Part shown: positions 35,301 to 50,100 of the stretch, in pieces
Numbering within the stretch: position 1 is the first letter of the stretch
How the letters are laid out: every line of letters starts with the position of its first letter
Origin: Channa striata
Taxonomy: Eukaryota; Chordata; Actinopteri; Anabantiformes; Channidae
Direction: 5' to 3'
DNA: 64,000 bases
NCBI GenBank assembly: GCA_033026295.1
Contig: CM065178.1
Coordinates: 24,195,781 to 24,259,780, forward strand
The notes under the pieces: generated by a model
The model's database searches: none
What the model saw: the letters and a program-made list of their open reading frames with translations, nothing else
Told to the model about the DNA's origin: nothing
Translations under genes and position numbers: made by a program

Positions 35301-36652
35301 AACAAAAGATTCAATCTAATCATTGTTTGAGCTCTGCATATCACTTCTGACGATGCAGCTCCAGTCTACATCTATATTTACCAGGCTGTGTAACAGTCGC
35401 CCCTGACCTGAAGGGGTTAAATATACAATACACATGCAAATTCCCTGGAATAAACAACGCGGCTGAATCAGTGTCATAAATAAGCAGCCGGTGCTCATCA
35501 CATGCCCTCCCGGCTGAGGGAAACGTGATTCATGTCTAACCTTCCTTTTCTTCTTCTCCCTGCTGAGCCTGAAGATGAAGTCGGGCTGCAGGACGACTTC
35601 TGAGGCCGCCTCAACAGAAGCAAATCAACAAGCCACAGAAAACAGGCGAAGAAGAAACGATTTGCTGCTTTGACTGTGAGCAGGCTACGACCGCCGTATG
35701 TTTGGTCAGAAATATATGACAGCATTTCTACGAAGCTCTTTTCTGCCCTGGAAGCTGTTTTGGATCTTAATCTGTTCCGTTTGTGGGGGAGAACGAGCAG
35801 TTTCAGGATGGACTGAGATCTTTAGCATCTCATCAAATCTCACTTCAGTATCGTTTGGCCTTAAACCCCTTAAAATCTAAAAATCTGCGTACTTTCTCAT
35901 TTTTCTAAAAAGAGAAGAAACTAAATCACTGTACCTTTCGAACATCATTTTATTCGACCCAGGGATCATTTGACGGACAAATCCTCAAATCAGTGCTCAC
36001 ACCTTTTTCATTTATTGGTTTAATGGACTAAACAACATATTTCAAACGCTGGCAAACAAACTAAACAAACACTAAAACATCAGGTCGTATGTATTATGTT
36101 GGGAAATGACAAGGGCACATAACGACTGTTGTGTTGTGATACTGTATCACCACTGTGAGCGATCCAACCAATCACTGCTCGAGTAGTGCTAACAAAAACA
36201 AAAACATGTCTGACACTGTTAGCTACAAATGATCATATCATTATTCTGCCAGTTGTGTCATCTTTTAGATAAAAAACATAAAAGTCAAGTTTACATTACA
36301 AATACACAATTGATTCTCGTCTCAGTCGATCAGTGACTGATAATTAAGATACCATTTAAAATACACTTCCCGAACGTTGAAGGCGTCTTAGAAAATGCTT
36401 TGTCCAAACAGCCCAATTTAGAAAAGTAATTCTTTAAACTTTGCTTTTGTGAACGTGCTTTTTGTGTTTCACACACTTATTCAGTTGACTGCATGACATA
36501 TATGACTACAAACACATTAAAAACTGTAGTGTTGAGACTGTGATTCTTCATTACAGTCTGATGTACACTGTGTCTCTTGGACAGTAACAGAAAAACTAAA
36601 GGCAACAGTGAACTTTGAAAGGGCATCAACATTGGTTTTCTTCTTAGCTTCT
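32400..36652. other. dmrt1 3' flank / dmrt3-dmrt1 spacer, right part
   Basis: No gene found. It contains a LINE-tail-like fragment at 33426-33480 and AATAAA hexamers on the minus strand near 36009 and 35949 that could end a longer dmrt1 transcript. The rest is unique-looking AT-rich DNA. Confidence 0.4.
33426..33480 (+). mobile_element. L2-type LINE/SINE 3' tail fragment
   Basis: TTTACGTCACTTGGGATAAA followed by AGCATCTGCCA matches the 3' end shared by fish L2-clade LINEs and their SINEs (GTCGCTTTGGATAAAAGCGTCTGC). Confidence 0.45.
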
Positions 36653-36807
36653 TTATTTGCTGCTGTCAGTGGTGGCGATGACGGTGAAGTTGGCCGCCTC
36701 GCTGTTGTCCTCATACTCAGTCTTGACATCAGAGTTTACAAGGGGGCGGATGAACCTGCCGGTCATGGTGGAGTCATGGTTAGTGGTGAAGTTGCCCGTT
36801 GAAAAGG
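36653..36807 (-). CDS. dmrt1: dmrt1 coding exon 5 (last)
   Basis: A pyrimidine-rich acceptor (TTTCATCTCTGCAG) precedes SFSTGNFTTNHDSTMTG and the C-terminus ending NFTVIATTDSSK. The exon joins exon 4 in phase 1 across 17.4 kb. The stop TAA at 36655-36653 overlaps an AATAAA hexamer. The NHDSTMT and NFTV stretches identify it as the Dmrt1 C-terminus. Confidence 0.9.
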
Positions 36808-39800
36808 CTGCAGAGATGAAACAGAAGAGCGCTGATAAGAGATCAAGTAACAGGTCACTTGATTCACTGAAGATCTCGCTATACACGTGTGCCAAGGTTC
36901 TTCCTGCCGACTTTATCTGATTATGGATTACACCATTGTATAACTGCTGCTTCTCATCCAAGTCTCGTGCACGTGTCAGCGGGGACGTGCATCAAGAGTT
37001 TCTAATCACAGCTTTTCCAAACTTCGGTGTGTGTAACATTATGTAAGCGCTTCCCTTCGTAACAAAGCTGGCGTAAGTGAAAACCTTTAGCCAGCAGCTT
37101 CCAGTTCTTACCCAATGCTAACGGCTAAAAACGCTGTAGCAAGTGAACGTCTGCAGGTCCAATCAGCCGTTGCCAGCTAAACAAATTCACAGAAGGCATG
37201 CACGCTCAAAATGAAACTCGCCGCTCTGCATCGGTGTGTCTGGTTTAGATGAGGTAACAGACAAGCCCAGAGATTGTTTATTTGAGCTGAGAGGCATCAC
37301 TCTGTGTCACTCATTGAAAGTCGGAGCTGACTGGGCCCTTCTTTGGCTCTCTCAGGGTTCTCAGTCATCCAGGTGTGATTATCTGGACTCGACTTCCACA
37401 TAAATGAAGCAGAGGGACGTGACATGTAAAACCATCGACTAATCCCCATTAAGTTTGACTGACTGAAAAGTTTATTTTTACTGTGCGTCCTACTGAACTT
37501 GTGACACCTTTAATGGGTGATTCTTTTTGCTACTTTCATCTACCTGCTGTATAATTAGAAAGTTCAAGTTCAGTGAGACACGGGCTGAAAACGGCATTCC
37601 CTGGATCTACACTACAGTCAAAAGCTTTCATGCTGTAGACTTAACTCAGTTTTTAAAAAAAATCAGTGTCAGTCAATTTATTTACCGTAAATTCCTGGAT
37701 CTAACACTACTAAAATTTAAAAGAAATATATATTTTGTCATATAAAGCTCGGACTATAAGCCGCCAATATCCAGGCTGAAATAATATCTGTTAGATTGTT
37801 CTTAACTCAGTTTTTAAAAAAATCAGTGTCACGGCTTGTTCCATAGCCAATTTATTCTTTTACATATTTATTTTTCTCTTTATTCAAAAATAATACTCAG
37901 TAAAAGTGCTGAAATTAATAAAAACTGGCGCTTTTTGTTTGTGACGTCCATCTGCAGAAAAATTTTGCGCATCTCTGTAAAAGCCGCATGGTTCGGAAAA
38001 AGTAGGGCTTACATGCATATTTATTCTCTAAAAATAATACTCAAATTAATAGTTTGTCAACGGTTTGCCTGCGCAAGTTCAGGGCACATGCATATAACGT
38101 GTGTAGACGTCAGGATGGCAACACCTCTGGCTTGTTCTGAGCCTGACAAAATCAGGCGTCAATCCCTTTTTCCTGTTTGTACAGCTCACTGCTTCTTGAC
38201 CTCAGGTATAGAACATTTTTAAGGAAAAAACAATCAGATGGGGACAAAAATGAGGAGCCAAGTAAAAGCTCAAATATTGAAGAACAATACAGAATATATG
38301 ATGGAAATATGTTCACATTGCGGCTTGATAGTTTGTGAAACCTTTAGAACTTTATCTATTTCTGCATCAATATGACCAAGTATAACTTCATATATGATTC
38401 TAACAGAGGACGTGAGGTTGGCTGGTGTCAGAGAGGAAGATGCCCAGGATAGAGTGAAGTGGAAAAGGATGACTCGCTGTGGCGACACCTGATGGGAAAA
38501 GCCCAAAGAGAAGTAGTAGATAACTTCATATATGAAATATAACACACACACTATAGACTGCTCATAGGTGTAAATGTCATGCTCATCTTTCTGTGTGTGT
38601 TTCTCTCTGTGTTGGCCCTGAGATAGACTGGCGACCTGTCCAGGGTGGACCTGCCTCTGGCCCAGTGACAGCTGGAACAGGCTCCAGCCCTCTGTGACCC
38701 TGAACACAATAAGCAGTTAAAGATAATGGATGGCTGGAGACATGTACTGTATAAATCAGTGTCACGTGTGTTCGTCCCAAACAACAATTCACGCCACTAT
38801 CCAGCTAAATGCTACCGACTATGCTAAAATAACAAGCATTCCTACGCAAACAAAATCCGCGATCACTCCTTGTGATATGATTGCTGCTACAGCCCATCCA
38901 GGTAACACAACACATGCCCCGGGCAGACAGCAAAATGGTACAGCTACACAGCGCTAACCATTTCCACAGCTGTGTATTGCAAAACACACTCACACACATT
39001 TTGACAAGTCCCTACTTGATATGTCTGGTACCGTATGTGGAAGGCAAAGCAAAGACAGGAGGTCCAGTACAGTAACAACGTCGGTACACCAGTCATTCAT
39101 TATTAGAGACCTAAAATGAGAAGGGCATGCGTCAAGGAAACAGTCAGGGTGGTGAATGCCAAGCGAAGCAGAATACAAAACCAGATCAAGCCAAACAAAA
39201 CTGCACTGAGTGCCAGCAGGTCTTGCAGGGGGGAAAGAGGGAGCCATCCTGGACTTAGACCAATTTTTATAGACTCCAAGTAGCTGAGGGCAAAAAATAA
39301 ATAATGTTTTGTTGCTACCACATAATAAATGCCGTAACTGGTGTTGACATTTGTTCCCGAGAGGACACGCTGTATCATGTACAAGTATGAGTACGGGTGA
39401 ATCCCATCAGATACAAGCACAAGTGCGTGGAAAATGTGAACTGTGAGCTGATCTGATTTTACCGGGGTGAGTGAATCAAACCGGTGCATTAGTATTGTAT
39501 CTAATTATTCGTGTGGGATTAACACTCTTAGCACATTTCCACAAAGTTGGATTTTACACTTCTAGGATCATGTTTACTGAAAACATTGAATTGTCGTTTC
39601 TGCATTTGGAAATAGATGAAGCTCAAGTCTCTCACAGGTATCAAGCTACAAATCTGTCCTTTGGATACTCCTCAAAGTCATTAATATGATACATTCTTAT
39701 TGCCTTTGTGTAGGTAGATGGAACAACAAAACACATAAAATAAAAATACCTTCGTTCTGTAAGGGAGTAAATAAAAAGCCGAAGAGAAATACTACAGGGA

Positions 39801-42800
39801 GAGACAAAACAGCAGCGTCGTATCATCAGCGCTGCACAATAAATGGTCCTCTCTGTTAGTGCTGTATTCACCCGATATAAATATGGCCGCACAGTAAAAT
39901 GATTCTTAGCAAAGCTCACGATTTATAGCAAATTGAATCAGTCAACAAAAAGAGAGGATTGTGAACACAAAGCTAAAGCATTGGATCTTTGGCGGTTAGC
40001 TTGAGAGCCATGTGCACCCACCCATTTTAGCACTTGTCCCACAGCTACTGCACACACTAACAACACTGAGGCCAGAAGACATTTGGCTGCTTAACAGTAA
40101 TCTGCTGTGTTTGTACAGCATTTGCACACGTTTAAAACTCATTTTGGCATTTGTAATTTTCAAAAAAATGCTTAATCCTAATGTATAACAGTTTACAAGC
40201 CACATTTTATAACATTTATTTGGGAAGATTTGTTTTGTTGTTGTGCTGAGATTGATTTCTAAAGCCGTTCCCGCGCTGGGGTTGGGCAGCATTTTACTAA
40301 GTGTCAATGCAATGTCGAGTCAGTTCTTCAAATGGAGTTTAGGTTTCATCATTTGCACCACCAACGCTGTAAACGAAGACACCAGTAAGGCTCAGTTTAC
40401 ATCCCTGATCATCCCTGATCCAGCCGTCTTAAAATGAAGCTAAACTGCAGTCACAAAGAAAGCAAGAGGACAGGAGGTGGTTGGGCAGAATTAAGTGCAA
40501 AGCTCAGGACTCCCACGGTTCAATGTGTGATTAGGTTCGCTCAAGTCTCTTAAGCCACACCACCACCTATCCTAACCTTAACCAAGCTGGGAGTGCCAAA
40601 CACGAGTGCTGCAGAACACACCGGGGATAAACATTATGCAACGTGGAGTAAGACACATTTCTTCCAGCACATCATGCAACCTGTTGATGCTAAAAGGAAA
40701 TCTCCCACAGTTCTTATTTTCCACGACTAACCCACGAGAGAAGCCTGGCATCCTGCCACCATCTCCCTACGATTAGCAGGAGCGCTAACATTCAGAACAA
40801 TGTATCTCGACTTCAGAACTAGCAGCAAAAGGGGACTGTGAGCACAGACTGAACTGAAAGGACAGATGTGACATCGTAACAGAGAAGAGTGACACGTCAA
40901 ATCAAACATCACAGTGTTGCCTTATCTTTAACCAGCCATAAAGGACTCATGTCACCCCGCTCTTCAGATCTCTGCACTGACTTCCTGTAGCTGCTAGGAT
41001 TAAGTTCGAAGCTCTGTCTCTTGCCCACAGAGTGGTCAGCTCAACAGCTCCGGCTTACTTAAACTCTTTCATTCAGGTCTACAGCCCCTCCCGTCCGCTG
41101 CGCTCGGCCAGCGAACGACGTCTGACAGTCCCAGCGCCACACAGAAAACACCGAGGAAAACTCTTCAGCTCAGTGATCCCACGGTGGTGGAATGAGCTGC
41201 CAAACTCTGTGCGCTCAGCGACTTCACTCACTACATTTAAAACACTGCTGAAAACAGAACTCTTCCGTCTCTTCCTTTAAAAAAAAAAAAAAAAAAACTT
41301 TTCTTTTTTCCTTACTTGCATCTCATGAAACCATAACACTGGTTTGATAGCACTTTACTTTGATGTTTCTCTCCTAAACTTAGATTTTATTGGTTGTTTG
41401 TTCCTCACTTGTAAGTCGCTTTGGATAAAAGCGTCTGACAAATGCCTAAATGTAAATGTAAATGTTCAACTGTTCAGCCGGTCGCGCTGTTGTTTCATTA
41501 TCTCAGACGTAGCTGTACAGCTCCTGACCTGCAGTCTTACTGTACTGCTCACTTGAGTGCTGCTTGATGCAGATTTTTAAAACTGTTTTAAAACATTTCA
41601 TAATAATTAAAGGAAGGGGCAACAGACGAAAAGGAGAAAGAGAACTCAAGAGACATGAATGTCCTTTCTGTGAAGATGGACCAACTTGAAAATTAATTCA
41701 TTATTCTTTAAAAATAGAGCTAAGCATATGTTATCATGATATTTCCCCTAGAATTAACATCTGATCGTTCACCACCAAAACCAAATCTGTTCATCCGCAC
41801 GTCCTAGTGGCATTTGCGCCAATTCTGAACAACTTCACTGCAGGTATCCATGAAATATTGGGCTCGCAGAAATGGGACAAACCAACATACCTATGGAAAG
41901 ACGGACCGCTCTGCTGAACGGAACGAACGAAAACAGTGTTAGTCTCACGTATAAATACGTAACAAGTATATACAGAGTTGCCATGATCACATCGTGTTGA
42001 GTAGTTTGAAGTTCTCCAATATGCTCCAGCTGTGGTCAAGAATAGTTCCCTTTGAGCTTCAAGTATTCAAACGTACCAACAATTTTCAAATTATTTCAAC
42101 GGTTAATCCATAACCTTTTAATCAGGATTACTGGTGCACAGGTTTTCCCAGAATGCCTGGACTTGATTGGCCTCATTCAGGTTCACTCACTGTTGACTCA
42201 CTTTCCACCACCTCTCCCTCTCTTTCCATCTCAGCAGCGGTGGGAGGAGAAAAGATGAGTAATTTTTCTCCTCATTAACTTCCTGATTGGTTTCGGACTC
42301 CAATTTTTGCCCGTCTGCAGTTTGTCACCAATTCCAAACTGGCAGGCCAATCGTTAATACTAATGTTTGTGTAGCTAAGTGCAGCCTGCTCTTTTTTTAC
42401 CCCTCAGTGGTCTCCTTGTACAGCAATAACAACACGACGTGGGTGGAGGAGAGCAGCTGTGAATTAGCTCGTTCACGGTTAATTCTCTGCCTGTTCATCA
42501 GCAGGAAATCTATGATGTAATTAAAGGCTGCAAGCGACTGGACGTGTTAGTTCCACTGGGGATGTTAAATCACGACACACTGCGCTACACATGTTCTCTG
42601 CTGCATCCAACTGTCCTCTGCTCTCCTGTTAATACAGATTAATGTGTGAGACAGCAGAAAGCCATGTTCCCAATTAGCAAACACCAATTAAAGTATTTCA
42701 TTGTCAGTATCATGTTCTAATATATGTCTAAATATGAGCCCCTCAATACTAATTTGACAAGCTGTTTGGGTGACAGTATTTGACCAGCGGTGATAGTATT

Positions 42801-44082
42801 CGAAAGCATCCACCTTCGTATAGCAACTTATTTGGCTTCCTGATGCATGATTGTCCCTGTGCCATCATAGACAATCGCGTCGTCATTAGAATGACGTGAC
42901 TGTTTCTTTTTCTTCATAAAACGTTTTGCCTGCTTTTCTTTATGTAACCTTTTTTTTTAATCAAACTGTTTATGACAGCAGACTTAGTAAGAGTAATTTT
43001 TTTCATTCAGAGTCAATTGGCATCTACTTGTACATATCTTGTCTTGTAGCATCCAGAGGGATTCGTGTAGCTCTTCATATACTAAATGCTCTGTTGCCCG
43101 TGAAGGCTACTGCTTTAATAGCAGTTCTTCCGACGACACATTAATGAGTGATTATGGGAACAAAACCCTTAGCAGAAAATTGCAAACAGCATGAAGTCCT
43201 TGAGTTTCTGGAGACAAATATTTCATACAAATTTGCTCATAGGAGAAGGCAATCCGGTGATCTTATATGCCGGTACATTTATTTCAGGTGAACGGGAGAG
43301 ATTGTTTCATTCTGTTTTCAAAGTTCACATCATAACAGCAAAGAGCATTAATACTGTGAATCCACCAAATTCTTTAATGAGGCATAATGCACATCTCTGC
43401 GGATTGTACAAATTAATTCATCTGCTGGCTTTACTTGCCTGGTTGTAGTCTACAGTGGATTTGGAAATTAGACACAAGGCCACAACTTACACCGTGGATC
43501 AACATAATGATTCAAAATGTGTTTTCCTTTCTTAGAGACAACCTTAACACTTTGCATTCTTCAGCTGTGAAGTGTTGCTGAAAGTTTAATATGTGAGTTA
43601 TAATAGCTGAAATCCCCGCGTGCCTCTTATTGAATTGCGCCTCATAAAAACTGAGGGTCTATTTGACACAGAGACTGTGGACAAATAATTGTTTGTAAAA
43701 AACAGACTTTACCTGCTGGTGATGGTGAAAGAGAGTTTATACTCGTGGATGAACTTTTGCCCTTTTCCCTGTCACTCAGCACTCTATATAAGATTTCCAA
43801 ACTATTAAACAGTCATTGTGTGGAATAACAAAAGGAAGCTTTCTTAACCTCCCACTTGTCCTGTTAAGTGAGAGAGAGAGGGAGTGGATAAAGGTGCAAT
43901 CATTTCTGCTGCTGCCAAAAAGGGGAACAAAAGTCCAGATGCGAGAGGCGATGGTAATTCAGTCTGATCCACCGGGGATAAGCTCTCTCTGTGGGTTTCA
44001 TACTCTACACTCACCCACCATACACCAGGGTCATGGAGGTAGATTACACTAAAGTAAACACACACAAAAAGCAACGTGTGCA

Positions 44083-44122
<40 letters not shown>

Positions 44123-47100
44123 GCACAACTGTGCATCCATTCATCCCTTTCTTACGATTTGCCAACCTTAGTGGGGTTTTTTCTTGGGAACTCTGTCCCA
44201 GAGGCCAGCAGACCTGTAGTCTCCTACCCACTGGTTTCTCTCCTTTTATTTAATGACGCAGCCCATTCAGGGCCAGTGAGGCCCCGGTTGTTCGAGGAGT
44301 ACCTGTGTTCTCGGGTAGATGTGCACTTGGGCCTTTCACTGCATCTTCTGTCCTGTTTGGATCCGGTTGCAGTATGGCTCTGGACACCATAGTGTCTACC
44401 TTTTTTTAAAAAAAGAAAATCATTTTTCTATATAACTCTTAGCTGTGTCTCAATAACATTTGTTTCTTAATACAAGTAAAAACTGTTGAGTTTCAAAGGA
44501 GCCATAAAATGTCAACCAGCAAAATCAAAAGAACTCATCATCTGAGAACCTGTAATCACTATTAGAAAAAAATAAGACAATTCAAGTAGTTGTTTAGATA
44601 TTTTAGTTTTGGTCCATTTTAGACCTTTTAAATCTCAGGGGAATTTTAGAAAATGGCTAGTTAGAAAACAATGGGCAATGTGATTTTTTTCCCCTAATTA
44701 AAAGATTTTAATCTCGTATCTCTTCGGGCAGAACTAGTAATCCATTTGAAATTTATTTTTGCCTTATGTCCAACGTAACATTGTTGAATTCACAAGCTGC
44801 AAGTCTGTTAACACAAACAAGTTCACGAATGTGTCTGTGCTGTCCAGGGACAAAAGCACTTAGTGAAGGCTATTATCAAGGGAACAAAAATTCAATCTTA
44901 AGAATGAAGAGTTGCCTGTCACATGACAAGGTTGGCCTGGGAATAAACGACTCCCATTAAAATGATACGAGCTGTGTCAAAAAAAATAAAAATAAAATAA
45001 AATTGTCCCTAGCCAGTTTGAGATGGTCCCATGTGTGTCCAACTGTGGACGACCCTTGTAGGGATGGACGGTCTCCTCTTGGTAAATTGTATGGGTGTCT
45101 GGCTCCTCATCATAAGGCCAGCAGCAGGACTTAATGGCCCAGAAAACTCAGTCAAAGAGCAGACAGGCAGGCAGGCTTTAAATACTGAACCCTCAACAGA
45201 GGAGGCCCGTGACACTCCGCTGTTGTTCACACCACAGACCTTCACCCTCACTTTCAAATAGTCCCTGATTTCACTTTAATCTTAATAAATGCATATTGAT
45301 AAATCTAAATGCAGCTTGTCTATTATGTGAACAATATCTGATAGTGAAGCTAAAGAATAACCATAAAAAGCTAATTATGTAAAAATTTTGAATAGATTAA
45401 ATCTGATTCCTGATCATTCAGGTACAGCAGAAAAACACTTTGTGGTTGACTTCCATGGATGAACTACATCTGCAAAGACTTTCAGAGTCAGCTAAGCAGC
45501 CTGGGTCACAAAAGTCTAATAAAAGGCAGCAATTTCAGCTATTGTTTGTTACTTTTGTGCCTGTTTTGCATTAACTCAATTTCCATACTTTGTCAGAAGT
45601 TGAAAAACGGCTTATCAAAATGTATAGTAAAATAAGAAAAAAATTAAGTTATAACAAAACAATCAAAATCATCCGTGCAAAATTTTGTACCCTCTTTGAT
45701 AAACGCTTATGCTTATTATGCTAAGGACCATGGGAACAAACAAAAATGAATTTGGAGTAAGATTGTGATGTCTGATAGAACCAAAGTTCATTTATTTGGT
45801 CATAATTGGCACGTTTTTGTGGTGAGAAACAAATAAAAAAAACTCCTGAGGAGAGGAACCCCAGTCCCACAGTGAAACGTGGTAGTGCGCTGCTTATCTG
45901 TTTGGGGGTCGTAAATCTGGAGCTCCGCGTAAAGTCAAAGGAAGCGAGAGCAGCAGAGGTTCCTAGCGTCAGTCAAAAAGTGACAAATAAAGAGGGAGTG
46001 GGAGCTCTTCAGAATAAACGATTCCAGGAAGAAGGGGCTAGGGCAGCCCTCTGCCCCCTCAAGAGCGATGGGTTCAATGTGCAGGAGTAAATTCACTGTA
46101 ACATGTATGTGCAAATGTGACTGAAGTGACAAATAAAGGTAGTTGTTGTTCTTCTTCTAAAAAAATCACCCAAAAGGATATTATATAAGTATTAGGCAAC
46201 ATTTCATAAGGATGATGAAACTTTTGCAGTATCATTTTCATTATTTTACTCCAATTCTAACTCTTTTTGTGCACTTACTTCTGACGATGAGGGCAGATTT
46301 GTTCTAGCTGTATGTGCATTAAATATTATGTAAATGAAAATCAAATCTGATGAAATGACATTTTTTACTACACTGCAATACATATATATTTTAACCCCAG
46401 TTAAGGGTCCCGAAATACTGCTGCTGAACGCCGGAAAAAGAGAATATTACAGCTGCCTGACCGCTGCTCTTACAGTAAGCGTGGAAATGGAGCCTGAGCT
46501 ACTACTAATTTCAAGCCACATCAAGCACCCGAATCAGAAAACTAAATGAACAGTCAAATAATAGGTTTTGCATTATCATGAATATGGACTACTCGTTTTA
46601 CTGTGTGCTAAATCTTTCTCATAAATCTAATTCTCATCTCACCAATGAAGAACTGTTGAGACAATTGTTTAAAGGGATGCAGTCTCTTTCACAGCATTTA
46701 AGTCAGAAAACACTTAAATGCTCATTATTGGCTTGCAATTGAGCTGAAGAGGGTGGAGGGCCAACTCCGGCTGACAGAAGGCATCAGTGCAGGGGTCAAA
46801 GGCTAATTAAGCACCGAGGAACCTCTGCTCCCACATTGTTAACCAATCTGTCCCCGGTGAAGACGACTGCCGGAGAGGCGTGACACGGCTCTTGTCCCAA
46901 TGCTAAATCTCCATTTCGGCTACTGTGCCCCATCAACTCACAAAATGGCCCGTCAGTCTATCATTAGGCTTTCTGACACCACCTTTCGGAAAGTTATGGA
47001 TATGCAATAATGAGTTGAGGAGGCTGATCAATATTTGGTGGACTTCTCTATCGTGACATTAAAAGATTCATTGTGCGTCGACAGGGTAAGAAAGATGCCA

Positions 47101-50100
47101 AAGTAAAGGACACGGGAAGAGTGAAATATATTGCTATGGAAAGGAGGACGCCTCTCACGGGTGCTAAAGCTGCCAACTGTGTTTATCCAAGTCGCTCAGC
47201 TGTTTCAAAGAGCTGCCAAGGTAACGTCATTTGTCAATCTAGGCTGAGCCACTGCTGCTCAAATCCATGCAAGTGACTAGAACAGGGTGATTAGGCAGGA
47301 GGACACATAACTAACTGAGCTTGTTTCATACACGGAGAAAAACAACATCTGCTTTATGCATTTGTACAAATATGAATCTGATGTAGCCAGTGTATTCATT
47401 TGTACGCAGATCACATTATGATACACAGCAAATGCAGTGAATGTGCTAATTCTATGCTTAAATATTTTGTACTGTCACGAGTTTAACTATATTACTTTGG
47501 ACGGAAAAACGTTGGGTATTTTACACCAAAATGGTGAAAATGTTGAATTTTTAATACTTTGGCATGTGCGGGTTTTTAGTTGGACCTTAACGTAGGTGCA
47601 GGAACTGCATCGGCAAAACTTTGCTGTCGTGTGGACGGAACTACAAGTGGAGCTGCTGCATTAGCAAACCACTCAAGAGGATGAATAACTGTGGCAGCTT
47701 CATCGATCCCCCAACAAAACTATGAGGGAACAGGAACTGCAGCGTCGTCAACAACCCACCGTAAAGTGAGGACTGGAGCTGCAGCCAAGTAGTTCTCGCC
47801 GGAACTGGTGCGGAACTGTCTCCAGGTAAGAAACCAGCCATAGAGCAAGAAGTGGACCAGATACTGGTACTTCAGGAATGCTTGACAGCTTTCATCTTAA
47901 CAAGAGCCATTATCCCATTTCACATGGAAGGCAGAATTGGTTTTCTTCATAGAGTCTAATCCAAAAATTTGTCAGGACTAAGAAAAAAAGACACATGGCC
48001 GACTGGCACTTTCAGTTACAACTTAAAGACCGAAGGCACACGAAGCCAAAACACCACCATCCAAACAATCTCATCTTTAAGTTTAGTCCAGTTTCAAATA
48101 TGAAATGGTTCTAGTCCACAGAACTGACACAGAGACTTGACACAAAGAATCAGCAACCATTTACTGAGCAGAGTTTTCCCACTGCCACTCGTAAACTTAA
48201 ATTAATATTGAAAGATATATTTTTTATGTCTCATGGCAACCAGTATGCACTCCACTATATTTATTCTACAGATTCAGTTACTAGTTACTTTTTGGAGATG
48301 CCAATAAAAATGTAATTAACTAATGTATTATTATGGTTTAACCAGATGTCAGTACATACTGTGGTTTTAATCAGCTGCACCTTTCCCAGCTGTAGTTTCT
48401 GTTTTTAAGATAATTTCTATAATTACATCTTGTAATTGTGTATTTATTACTTTATGATGAATAAACAATTTGAGGTGCCATTTCTATTTATAGTGAGGAA
48501 CTTTTTTAGGCTACTACTGGCTCTTTTAAGTGTTCAGTTTTTAAGTACTTGCCGCACCTCTGATAGACAATGGGAACACTTACTAAACCGTTGTGGGTTT
48601 TTCTTTCTTTAACGGAGGGGTACCAACAATTTTATCCAAATCTGCATAACTTACTGACTTTTAATAATTGTGTCTATTTAAAAATGGATGTTTCCTGCCC
48701 CTCCTCCTTTAAAGGATTCTATTGAATTAAAGACTGCCAGTGCCACACTTTGAGGTACTTTCGGTCAAAGGAACTTCACAAAGGTTGTGAACATGTTTTA
48801 ATCTGTTTTACTGATTTGTCCAATATGGGCTTTGTATTCGTGCTTTCTGTGTGTTTGTATTCTGTGTTTCACTGTCTCGGTTTTTGTTACCAGCCTAGGG
48901 TCAGCAGATGGAAACTGGCAGTTTTTGCTTTAACCTGGCATATTTACACTTGCTGCTTAATTATATGCACTGTCCCTATGAAATAAATTAAAAACATAAT
49001 TTCCACTACTTTTGATAATGACATGTTGCTGCACAAAAAATACAAAAATTAAGCCGAACTTCTTTCCGTTCAAGACCCTCAAAGCTGGACAGTGGTAGAG
49101 TGTGTGTGTTAGAGGGTTAGCGAGGAATGGAGTGAGAGGAAGAGGACATAAACCACACAGCCCTGGACATTTAATGTCTCCACAGCCCCAGGCTTGTGTT
49201 AATGGTGATGGTGTTGTACAACACATTACAACGGTGCTTGTGCCCTGAGCAGACAATTACACTGGTATTTAGCCCATCCACAGCTTTAGAGGCTATCAGG
49301 GCATTTAGCAGCACAGCAGGGAGGGGGAAACAGTCTGACAGGCCACACAGGACTGTCCACTGTAACTAAGAGCCAGGAGACACACACACTTCCACCAGGC
49401 CCTCAGGGGTGTGTCGGGCCCCAGCGGGGTCACGTTCTTTACAAATTCAATCAACTTCATACTTGCTAAACTACAAGCAAATCTGAATATCGTCTAAGGA
49501 TTATTCTCCTACTACGTTTAGAAAATAAGAACATCAGGTCCAAAACCTAAAATGTTGTGCCATTGGCTATTTTTTCTCACTAACAAGCATATTAGTTTGT
49601 CACTTAGTTTTAACTTCTTTCAGCAAGTTTCAACAGCTATCATGAATGCAGTGACACAATAAAAAATTATTAAAAATATATGAAAGGCTTTAATAAACCT
49701 GAACCTCATGTGCATTTAGATGTGCAAACTTCGTAATAATGCAGTTAAGCTCATAAAACTAATGTCATTAAAACATATTCAAAATGGCATATGGAAAATC
49801 TTAGTGGACATATGTCAAAGTTAGAGTCTACCTGTATCATATGGTTAAAGAAGTTAAATGTACAGTGAGGTGGAATGATGTTGAAAGAAATATCTAAAAA
49901 AAGAAGGGAACCTAACACCTAATTAAAAATTATATTTGTTCGACTAATACTTGATCCAAAAAAAAAGATGAAAGCCATATGCACACCAAATCCATCACAT
50001 AAATGAAAACAAAAAGCTCCCACTTTCTCACATGAACCCATGAGTGATCAGTGCTCAGCATGTCATGTGACCAAGCAAACGAACTCTGGCTGCTACATGA

